Positions 24,196 through 33,979 of a DNA stretch of 64,000 bases are shown here, one piece after another. The stretch comes from Datisca glomerata (taxonomy: Eukaryota; Streptophyta; Magnoliopsida; Cucurbitales; Datiscaceae), in the NCBI GenBank assembly GCA_003255025.1, contig QANY01005052.1:1674001-1738000 (forward strand), written 5' to 3'. Below the pieces are notes generated by a model. That model saw nothing but the letters and a program-made list of their open reading frames with translations, searched no databases and was not told the DNA's origin. The stretch's first letter is position 1, and every line of letters starts with the position of its first letter. The position numbers were made by a program, and so were the translations under genes.

Positions 24196-24457
24196 CACTA
24201 AATGTTATCAAATTAAAATTAGCTTACAATTTATTTATTAATTTTTAAAATCATTAAAAAGGTACATGAACTTAAAAAATTAAATCCCTACTTTCAATTT
24301 ATTATAGTTTTAACACTAGTTAATTTTTTGATACACATGTAAATATCATAAGATTATTTTGGGTAGTGTAATATAATAAGTGGATAAAATTCTCCAAGAA
24401 TGATTCTTATATCCTTCCACTTTTAATATGTTATAGATATAGATTATAGACAAAATA

Positions 24458-24560
24458 TGGGTTGATGTAATGGCTTAAACTTGAGTAGCCTGAAAAGCCC
24501 AATTAAATTATATGATCACTATGAATAACTAGGTCAGGACATACTTTATTATTAAAGTAA
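24458..24560 (+). repeat. About 100-bp repeat, inverted copy at 30082-30177
   Basis: It contains GGTTGATGTAATGG and TATATGATCACTATGAATAA. The reverse complement of 30082-30177 carries the same blocks in the same order and spacing, roughly 80% alike by eye. The pair could be terminal inverted repeats of a lost element or two scattered copies of one family. Confidence 0.65.
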
Positions 24561-25026
24561 TTGCATTAAATAGACAAGTTTTAAAAATCAATTTAAGAAA
24601 TAACAGTTTTTTTTCGAACTTTAGATAAATAGATAATTTTTCTTGCCATGTCATCAACAAGTTGTTGACAAAATTATAGTTTGACGATTTTAACCTTGAA
24701 TATACAGATTTCGTAATCTAATTTGGTGGGTCTTTTTAATTAATTAAAAATTTAGTAATTAATGATTTCTAATTCAAATGTTATTTTATTGATTTTTCAT
24801 TTTAATTAAATTATAGGATAATTAATGATTGATTATATTTTTCTTAATATCAACTAAAGTTTGTGAAGAAAATCTTCTTTCAAATTAATTACATTGTCAA
24901 CACCTCTTATATACCCGAAAAATCATCAGTACATCAAATTTCAAATTTTGAAAGGTTATAGTATATCAGTATGTTTCTTATTGAATGATTATGGTAAATC
25001 AAATTTTAAATCAGTATATAATTAAT

Positions 25027-25480
25027 ATACCTCTGATATACTCAAAAAATCATTAAACACGCCATATATGGATTATGTATTTCAAATTTTAAGTTTTGAG
25101 CATTAAGTACATTTTTAATTCTAACATCTTTTAAATCGATATATCATCTATATACCTCTGATATACTAAAAAATTCATCAAATACACCATATATAGATTA
25201 TGTATTTCAAATTTCAAATTTTTAACATTAATTATATCCTTAATTCTAACATCTTTCAAATAATTATATCATCTATATACCTCTGATATACTAAAAATTC
25301 ATCAAACACGCCATATATAATTATATATTTCAAATTTTAATTTTTGAACATTAACTACATCATTAATTTTAACATTTTTCAGATCGATATATCATCTATA
25401 TATCTCTGGTATACCCAAAAAAATCATCAAACATACCATATATAGATTATGTATTTCAATTTTCAAATTGGTTGTAACAT
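25027..25480 (+). repeat. Tandem repeat, about 124-bp period, 3.6 copies
   Basis: Units start at 25027, 25152, 25277 and 25400 with ATACCTCTGATATAC (last copy ATATCTCTGGTATAC). Each continues with CATCAAACACGCCATATATA-like and TTAATTCTAACATCTTT-like segments and ATATATCATCTAT. No ORF. Confidence 0.85.
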
Positions 25481-25772
25481 GTTATTTAAAATTTATAAAA
25501 AAAATTACATTTTTCTAATAATTTGTAAATGTATACGGAAGGTGAATTATTCCTGTAAAAATTTGAATAATATGTTTTAAAATATAATTCAATTATTATA
25601 TACTTTTAGAGATTTTATTTATGCTATGTTAGTATATTTAGTATTTCACGTAAGTAAAGCCACACATAATTTATTAGTAAAAATAAATTTTGAAACAAAA
25701 CAATTGAGATCAAGATTAAAATAAAATATGAAATAAATTATTTATCTTTAATGATGTCACTTTTTCTTTTAA

Positions 25773-26408
25773 CTAGTAGAAATATACGTGCTTCACACGT
25801 ATTCAACTAATTTAAAATATACATATTTGAAATTGATGTTAACATTAAAATTAATATATCATTCTTAAAAATTATTTCATATCTAAACTAAAAATAAAAT
25901 AGTAATAATAATAGACTATTATAATATTAAAATTATAATGCTATTTGCATAGTATATAAAATAAGTTTATTTCATCAATTTGTCATATTCTTAAGAATAA
26001 TTATATCATATTAAGAGACAATTTATCGTAGTTAAAATATATTATTATATTTCTATGAATTCATTTATATGGATTTTTATGTTATAGATAACACAAATAA
26101 TACAGAATATTTAATTTATAAATTTATAATGAACAAATTATTGTTGACTTACAATTGAATATTTGTTATAAAAGATTTCGAAATTAATATATGGATATAT
26201 ACATCTCTTATTACATAAGATTATCAAAATATTTTATTTACTAACTACAAACAAATTATTATTAAATAAAAAACAAAATATTATCAAATGAATTAAATGA
26301 GAAAAGAGGTGAAGTACCTAATTTATTTTATATTTTAATAGACTTTAAAGGGCAAAAAAAGAGAATCAAAAGTTTCTTCTCTTTAAACCCCTTTTAATAT
26401 AGTATTGG
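25773..26408 (-). mobile_element. Non-autonomous Helitron-like element, copy 1
   Basis: On the minus strand the element ends in CTAG (25773-25776), preceded about 9 nt upstream by a hairpin ACGTG-TGAAG-CACGT-type stem (about 25786-25800), the Helitron 3' signature. Its presumed 5' end reads CAATACTATATTAAAAGGGG near 26408, close to the TC-start TCTATATTATATTAAAAGGG of copy 2. No target duplication is expected for this class. It has no coding capacity (about 636 bp). Confidence 0.65.
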
Positions 26409-27038
26409 TAAAAAAGTATATGCTTCACACGTGTTAAACCAGTTTAAATATACGTAAGATTTTAAAATTAATATTAATGTTAAAATATATATATTATTCA
26501 AAGATTTATAAGAAATCTAAACTAAAAATAAAATATTAATAATAATTAATTCATTAGCTTGTTTATAATGTTAAAATTATACCATATATAGCACTGGAAA
26601 TGATGCTATTTGATCAATTTATCATATTTTCAATAGATGATTATCATATTAAGGAATAGTTTCTCTTATTAAAATATATATTAATTCATTTCTCTAAATC
26701 TATTTATATGAATTTTAATGTTCGTAATAATATAAATATTACAAAATATTAATTTATAATTTTTACGAACAAATTATTATTGACTTAAAAATAAATTTTT
26801 GTTGTATAAAATATCTTTCATATGTATGAATATTCACGTCTCTAATTATATAATATTATAAAAAATATTTAATTTTACTGACTACTAATAAATAAATTAC
26901 TATGAATAAATACTTTTATTTAAGAATTAAATGAGAAAATGTGAAATACCTAATTCGTACTATACTTTAAGAAACTTTAAAGGGTAAAATGGAGAACTAA
27001 AGTTTCTTTCCTTTAAAACCCTTTTAATATAATATAGA
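26405..27038 (-). mobile_element. Non-autonomous Helitron-like element, copy 2
   Basis: About 634 bp, aligned with copy 1 along its whole length in the same orientation. The 5' end on the minus strand reads TCTATATTATATTAAAAGGG (starting 27038). The 3' hairpin region (TATGCTTCACACGTG at about 26418-26433) is recognisable, but the terminal CTAG is mutated. Its 3' end abuts the 5' end of copy 1. Confidence 0.6.
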
Positions 27039-27050
27039 TATCGATATATA

Positions 27051-27889
27051 CTAGTATAAATGTACATACATTTCACGTGATAAGTCTAGTTTTTTTATTC
27101 ATTTACTAAATAGAAAAATTAAGCATATTAATTTATTTTCTTCGCTATAAAATAAAAGTTAATGTACTAATTTGTAATATTTATGCAGTCAAGTGTATGG
27201 TAGATATTGAATAAAATTGATTAATCACATTCCCTAGTTAAATTATAAGAGATCTGCACCAAACAATATGCCATGCATGTTATCTATAATAATTAGTTGT
27301 GTAGTAACTCATTAGAAATATAATCATATAATTTTAGACACTATATATATATTAGAAGTTTTAGTGCTTGAACATAGTTTACATAAAGTAAAATGTGTAA
27401 AATTAAAAATTAGATTATTAAAATTCAACTATATAGCATTGCGTTTAAATATTATAGAAAATGACTTTATTTTATCAATTTGTCACATTCTTGATAAATT
27501 ATTAGATCATTAATAGATTATTAATAAATATATTAATGTCTTCTCTAAATTTATTTTTCTCAATTTTCTTTGCTAATAATATAATATTATATATTATAAA
27601 TTTCACAAGTTACTAACGAACACATTATCAACAACTAAAAAAATATGCTTTGTATATTAAAAAATATTGAATTAATCTTTATGAACATTCACGTTCTTAA
27701 TTACTTAATGTTGTTAACATATTTAATTTACAAATTATTTGTAAAATTTATTATATAAATGAAGTTAATGAAAAAATATGTGAAATACTCAATTTGTATA
27801 ATATTTTAAAGTGGCTTAAAGGTAAAATGAGAAATCAAGAGTTTCTCCCATTTAAGCTCATTTTAATATAGCATATATATATATATAGA
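27051..27889 (-). mobile_element. Helitron-like element, copy 3 (diverged)
   Basis: CTAG at 27051-27054 and a weak hairpin region (CATTTCACGTG) start a third, more diverged copy of the same family. The far end carries the recognisable block CATTTAAGCTCATTTTAATATAG followed by a TA microsatellite (27873-27887), which blurs the 5' terminus. Confidence 0.5.
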
Positions 27890-28261
27890 TTTTTTCAAGC
27901 ACATTTCTATTGTTTACTCTACATTTTTTTGAAAAATTGCATGATATTTTCTACAATATTATTGAATAATAATATAACAAATAAAAAACAACAATATAAC
28001 GTTGTCTTGATTTTACTCAAATGAAACAAAAAAAATGAGGCTAGATATATTGTTTTTAATTCATAGACAAACAAAATTATAAATAATAATTATAGCTACA
28101 AATATAATATATTCAAATACAAGTGAGGTGCATGTGATATGTACACTTATTATTTTGATTACATTACTTGTTCTTGTAAATAAAAAACTTTGAATAAGAT
28201 ACATATATTAGTAAATAAAATTAGAAAACTACAGTTATAGTTTTTATATTGTTTATAAACA

Positions 28262-28773
28262 CTAAGTCACACGCGTGGTGCACGTGATATGAATGTTTCT
28301 TTTCATTTCCACTACTTTTTATATATTAGAAATACAAAGTCGAAAACTCTAATTATAATTATAATGAATTTACCAAGTCTTATTCACCAAAATTTCTCCA
28401 TTAAGTTGCTAATATTAGAAGAACATATGCGCACACTCTATAGAATATTTTCTAACTTAAATTTTATTTTTTTGTTATTATTTTTTTGATTTTTATATGA
28501 CAGGTGAACAAAAACCATGTCTTATTTTTAATAGAAAAAATTTTATAATATATAGTATAATTAATGAGATAACTTAAAATATTATCAGACATAAAAATAA
28601 AAATTCAAGATAGGAATGATGAAAATTAATAGAGAGATATAAACTATTATGAGAGAGATAAGGAAAAAGAAAAGGTAACAATTAATATCTTCAAGGGTAA
28701 TTCAAAAATTGTAACATAAAGAGGGTAATTCAAAATGATTTTCTTTCTTATCTCACTTTTAATATATTAAAGA
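28262..28773 (-). mobile_element. Possible fourth Helitron-like copy
   Basis: CTAAGTCACACGCGTGG followed by GCACGTG at 28262 resembles a decayed CTRR end with hairpin. On the minus strand, TCTTTAATATATTAAAAG from 28773 resembles the 5' end of the other copies. The interior does not align convincingly by eye. Confidence 0.25.
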
Positions 28774-29165
28774 TAAAATTAATTTGAGCTCAATTAGAGA
28801 AGTAGTCTATTTTTGAAACATCAGTAAAAGAATGACCAAAGAAATTATAGTTGCGAGAATGATCATCTTTTTAACTATAATTTTTTTTTATAAAACTGTA
28901 AAAAATTTTATATACATATATATTATGATATATTTTTATATACTATAGTATATTTTAGTATACCATTAATATACCATAATATATTGTGCTGATATCGAAT
29001 TGAATCTTTACCCGATCGAAGCAGTTTCTTTCAACACCATTGGACTGTTTTCCATAATCCAGTTTAAGAACCTAGCCAATTTTGTCTTCGATTAGCTCCC
29101 CTACTTTATTACTGCGACATTCGTGCAGAAGCCTGTGGATCTAAGTCTAATCACCGTGCAAAAAT

Positions 29166-29573
29166 CTAAAATGTTGAGTGAGATACCCGGGTACCACCGA
29201 AGAACAACAAACAAGTATTCCTCAAACAGCCAAGGTCCATTCCGAATCGCAAAAGCCAGCAACCTCTCAGAAGGGGAAAAACTTGGAAAATGTCTTTCTC
29301 AATCGCTACAAATCTAATCTCTTCCTTGATGTTCCAGGCTCGAGAAAGAGCTCTCTTAAGCCCAACCATATTATATTTCCTGTTGATGAACAATCTACCC
29401 AGTAAACTCAGAGAGTAATCTTCAATATTCTCGAAGGTTGCCTCTCTAGGAATGAGAATTTCAGAGGATTCATCCTCAGTAAGATGGCAATTATCCAACC
29501 TTCCCAAGAGTTCTGAATCCACATCAATGGCTATGGAATCTCTCAGGTTAACCCCACGTCCATTTGTAGACAT
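29166..29573 (-). pseudogene. DUF4283-domain fragment
   Basis: The minus-strand frame starts ATG at 29573 and gives about 100 residues of a DUF4283-type domain: 'LNDCHLTEDE'-like leader, 'EDYSLSLLGRLFINRKYN', 'LKRALSRAWNIKEEIRFVAI' and 'KDIFQVF'. The continuation expected for the family ('FAIRNGPWLFEEYLL') lies in another frame from about 29265, and the next block ('LRWYPGISLN') in a third, so at least two frameshifts are present. DUF4283 proteins are usually gag-like/ORF1 proteins of plant LINEs or derived from them. No zinc knuckle follows, so this is a truncated copy. Confidence 0.75.
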
Positions 29574-30081
29574 CTCCGCCTGTGAACAGCAACGCCGATA
29601 ACCACTTTCTATTCTACAAGAGAGAATCGTCCCATGTAACCGTAAAATTTGATATATTATTTTGTTTTAAATATATATTTATTTAACTCAAAAAAGATAT
29701 TAAGAAATAAAAAATTTAAAATGAGATATTGTTAATTGACTTTAAATTTTTTTGAAAATATGAACATACCCAAAAATAACTTGATAATTACAAATATTGA
29801 AATTGTTTAAAAGCAAATGGATGTCGTAATTATAAACGAAAATATCAGTGCATCTGGTATATAAAATTTTATTTATTATTTAGATATACTAGTTTAAACA
29901 AAAATATATTATGGGTATATAAAAAAGGTCAACCTTAAATGGTCATTGCCTTAGAAATGTAAAAATGATTAAAAAAACAACAGCACCTCTCTAAAATAAA
30001 ATGACTAAATGCTACAAATCCCTTCTAATTTTGCATGGTGCTTCTTGAATGTGGCCATTTTTTTCGAAAACTCTTTAGTCA

Positions 30082-30177
30082 TTAATGATGTATGTACGCC
30101 CTGACCCAGTTATGCATAGTGATCATATAACTTCATTGGACTTTCCACCACTCAATTGATAGTCATTACATCAACCT
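30082..30177 (-). repeat. Inverted partner of 24458-24560
   Basis: The reverse complement contains GGTTGATGTAATGA and TATATGATCACTATGCATAA at the same spacing as the left copy. No matching target duplication was found outside the two arms. Confidence 0.65.
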
Positions 30178-30189
30178 GCTTTATAAACA

Positions 30190-31340
30190 TAAAATGAATT
30201 TTCAGGAAGTCCACACAATTACAAAATACTAAAAACATAATCTATTTTTTAACCAGAAGTAGAATAACTGTAAATATACAGAAACATTCAGGGTAATTAA
30301 ACGAAGAAATAACAAAACCACCACCCAAATTAGCTTAATGGAAATTAAAGTCTTCAACAAAATAAGAACCAAATCTCAAAACCAAACCCAACAAAATTGA
30401 AGCTACTTAAAATTCAAAAATAAAAAATAAAACCCATATGGACTCAGTCTTGAAACCCACCAATACTAATTACATTCCCAAGAAAAACAGAGAAAAATAA
30501 TTAGGGTTCTTATTTTCCTCTCCTTCTCTCCACAATGTTCTTTTCACCCTTTTGACTCTGGGGACGCTCTGTTTTTCTAAATAATACTTTTTTTGTGATT
30601 GATTCCTCATGAAACAAGCCGACAAGGGGGGATTTTGAAATAAAATAGCAATTGCGTTCGATATTTGCAACCTTGACGACAATATCAAAAGATATCAAGA
30701 AACTTTTTGAAAGACTTGACAAATAACCTGGCCGGCAACAAAAGGTTATGACGAGATATTGAAGCATAGATGTTAAGTATTGACTAGGTTATGACTAGAT
30801 ATTGATGCATGGATGATTTTGTTAGTGGTTGCTCATTATGCTGAATGAAAAAGATTAGTATTTTGATGATTAGTGTTGTAATTGAGTGCTGAATTGTATG
30901 ATTTCTTACCTGGAAAAATGGAGTATTCTGTAAAAATAGGTAACCCCTTTTCAGTTCATAAAATGCCTACAAATAAATTATTTGCACAATGTAAATTATT
31001 TATTGACGTGTATCTATAAAACTATTAAACATAGTACAATATAAAAAATTGCCAGAAATGGAAAAAATACACATAAATAGTAGATTCAAATAGTCAATTT
31101 AAAAGAAAAAACAACTTAATTGAAATGCATAATAAAAGCACAGCTTGAATGGAAGTTTGTCCATACAAAAAATAGCTTGAATGAAAACTTATAGAAAACA
31201 AATGTTCATAAACAATAAAAATACAAACTTAAGACAATGACAAATGTTGCATTAATGTTGTGTCTACTTGCTATTCCTAGAAAAAGAAGCACGAATCGAG
31301 TTCTTGCACGTTTTTCGATTATGACCAACTTGACCACAAC
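30190..31340. other. AT-rich DNA, no gene recognised
   Basis: No domain or repeat family was recognised. The overlapping minus-strand frames at 30470-30767 look like chance ORFs. Confidence 0.3.
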
Positions 31341-31348
31341 GACTACAC

Positions 31349-31432
31349 TTCACACTTCACCTAATTTCACACTTCACACTTCACCTAATTTCACACTTCA
31401 CACTTCACACTTCACACTTCACCCAATTTCAC
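31349..31432. repeat. Short tandem repeat of CACTTCACA units
   Basis: A run of CACTTCACA and CACTTCACCTAATTT variants, with three to four back-to-back units at the right end. It is a simple minisatellite; the units touch each other without unique spacers, so it is not a CRISPR array. Confidence 0.85.
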
Positions 31433-31598
31433 ATATAGATGGAATACGTTGCTTATTTTGTCTCCTAGTTGAATGTCTCACATCTGGAGGCAGTATCTTT
31501 AATTGTCCTTCATCCTGAATAGGTAAATGCTCCAATTTCCTAATGGGTGAATGACGCCTTTATAGGTTGAAGCATAATCCCTACTTGAAAAACAATCA

Positions 31599-32222
31599 CT
31601 AATATATGAATATGAACTCAAGTTCCAATTGTAAAAAGACAGCACAAGCACGTGCACATGGGATATGATCCAAATCCCACCTCTGACATGAACATGTACG
31701 ACTAGCCAAGTTCAAAACATACACATTACTGCCATGACTAACATGAAATTCATTTATGTCGTATGAACCAACCTGAAAAGCAGTAAAAAAGTTACGAATA
31801 ATCATTATGTTAAATAGAACCATATAATAACTAAGTAAAGTACATGACACGTATCGATATAGTTCAAGCAATGATGTACTCATCCCTCAAATGATCCTCA
31901 GCTTATGGTGTAAGCTTCATTTTCAAAAAAGATGCCGCCATTCTACGCTCATAAAAACATCTCAAACACATATGATGTATAAATTCTAACAACCGTATAA
32001 TAGAAAATTCACGTGCTTCAGCTAAAACATTGTTAATACTTTAAGAGACGTTCGAGGTCAGCATGTTACACTGCTTACTAACAAAATTAGCTCGTACCCA
32101 TCTATGAAATCCAATTTCCTCCAAATGAGAACGAATACATGGAGATATCTTGTCCAAACTCCGCATGTGATGCTCAAAGTCAGCCATAAGATAAGCCTTA
32201 GCACATGCATAAAAATGGGATC
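31599..32222 (-). pseudogene. MULE (MuDR-type) transposase, 3' portion
   Basis: Just outside the gypsy insertion, the minus strand continues a Mutator-like transposase: 'FYACAKAYLMADFEHHM', 'EEIGFHRWVRANF' and 'CNMLTSNVS' followed by a stop at 32041-32043, then 'SINNVLAEAREF'. The stop falls exactly where the family's third catalytic acid (Glu in the N-I/V-x-E-S/T-x-N block) is expected. Past a likely intron (acceptor near 31773), a SWIM zinc finger follows: 'TCSCQRWDLDHIPCARAC' (C-x-C...H-x-C). Further stops occur, for example near 31906. Its 5' part lies at 44395-45710, beyond the inserted element. Confidence 0.88.
32218..32222. other. Target-site duplication GGATC, left copy
   Basis: The pentamer GGATC directly before the left LTR is identical to the one at 44395-44399 after the right LTR. 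Confidence 0.9.
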
Positions 32223-33298
32223 TGTTGACGGCTAAATCTAGGGGGTGAGATTAGGCCAATAATATCTCTGCTTCATTTCTCTCTTCACACCTACAATGGG
32301 GAAAGATAAAGTAGGAGACCAAGAAAAAGAGGGGAGTCTCTTTTTTATCCCTTCGAAGCTTAAGTCAATAAAGGGATGAATGAGAGTAAAGTAGTGAAGT
32401 AGTTGAAAGTTGTTGTGTGCCTCTAGAAGTACATTTATTTGGGTGTTTATAGTGGGAGGCTGGCCTTAAGGCTGGTTTGGTCTCCGTACAGTAGTAGACC
32501 TCTCCTCCAATGGGGCACCTCCTCGGATAAACCACAGGCTTCAAGCTTCTTTAATTGGCTTGGTGAGGTGTGAGGTAACAGGTGATGACCTCGGGTGTCA
32601 GAACAACCTGTCATTATATCCCACAATGTACTTTCTCAGCTTCTATTAGACAAGCCATATTGAATGCTTATGATGACACTCTGCTAGGCACAGGTCAACT
32701 GATTCTTACGGTAGCGGGCTTCGTGCCCTTTCTCATTCCTCCTTCTCTGATTGTCCTAAGTACATTAAATTTATACGATGACATCCTACAAACTTCTACC
32801 TCGACTTAGGTGCCCCATTTGAACTGAAGTGGGAGATTTCCCTCTATTAGGTCTTCCTCCAAGTGGAGCTTCTCTCTAATAGTACTTAGTCAAAACACAA
32901 GTTGATTTACTCGAACACCTTCTACGACCTCCAAGGGTCCTTAGACGGTTAGTCTCAAAGAGGGTAAACTCAGCCGAAGTGTCGGCTCCCAAGCCAACAG
33001 TATTCCCCGGGACTAAGGCCTCGGGTGTGCCTGCGTCAAGCCTCGGGTGCCCCCGAGGTTTGGGCCTCGGGCGTTTCCTGAGGTTTGAGCCTCATGTGTA
33101 ATCGAGGCCTTCACCTCGAGTGTCCCCGAGGTGTCCCTGAGGTTTTGGCCTTAGGTTCCCTCGAGGTCAGCTCGCGTCCCTGCTACCTGATTTCAGGGTT
33201 GATTGTCTCCATTAACACGTAAGCACTTATTTATGACTTAGCCACGTTAACATGTCCTTAACGGCCTTTTAATAGATGCCCAGAAAATGGGTATAACA
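32223..33298 (-). repeat. 3' LTR of gypsy element (left on + strand)
   Basis: It begins TGTTGACGGCTAAATC and ends GGGTATAACA on the plus strand, and aligns with 43278-44394 end to end. A minus-strand TATA box (CTATAAACA) lies at 32444-32452. A GC-rich minisatellite of GCCTCGGGTGTCCC-type units occupies about 33006-33170. Confidence 0.93.
33006..33170. repeat. GC-rich minisatellite in the LTR
   Basis: Repeated variants of GCCTCGGGTGTCCCTGAGGT, roughly 18-30 bp per unit, partly self-complementary (CCTCGGG/CCCGAGG). Similar arrays lie at 33636-33745 just inside the element and at about 44085-44260 in the other LTR. Confidence 0.85.
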
Positions 33299-33635
33299 GT
33301 TTCCCCCTAACTCGTCGATGTCCTTAATATTCCATGAACTCGGGGAGTTCAACCAATTTTTTCGTGTTGATATGACACCACTGTCAGTGTCTTGGCCTAT
33401 CAATAGGTCAAGTGAAAGGACTTGTACCTTTATATAGGTGTCATAATGGTCGCATTACCCGAGGTGATCTTGGCCTTCCAACCAAGGGTCTTTTGGATGG
33501 CTAAGATGAGCTTTGGATTCTTATAAATATGAAGATCCCCCTTATTTCCACTATCTCCTTCCTCCTCAACTTAGTGTATGGTACTCCTCTCTCTTCATTC
33601 TTTTCCTTTTTCTTTTGTATATTTTTTGTAGCATA

Positions 33636-33745
33636 GGACCCCGAGGCCATGGCCTCGGATGTCCCCGAGTTGGGACCTCATGTGTCCCCGATGTCTGGGC
33701 CTCGGGTGTCCCTGAGGTGTCCCTGAGGTCTAGGCCGGGTGTCCT
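33636..33745. repeat. Second GC-rich minisatellite inside the gypsy element
   Basis: Same GGGCCTCGGGTGTCCCTGAG-type units as in the LTRs, but located internally, about 340 bp from the 3' LTR and ahead of the antisense ORF region. Confidence 0.8.
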
Positions 33746-33979
33746 CTAGGTGATCGTGCTACCTCATGGATGCTAGGCTTCGGGGTTTAAGGCCCTTACT
33801 CACTGTTATGCCTCTTATCTTCCATATGCATTGTTATGCCCCTTATTTAGCCTATGCATTGTATACCCCTTATTCCCCCTATGCATTCTCATGCCCTCTG
33901 TCTCCACATTGTATGACCCTTATTTTTATTTTTATTTTGTATTTTAGGTCATATTTGTCTCCCCATTCGTTACTTAATC

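Noticed and set aside
31349..31432. Regular CACTTCACA repeats as a CRISPR-like array
   Set aside because: Units are contiguous without unique spacers, and the window is plant nuclear DNA; it is a simple minisatellite.
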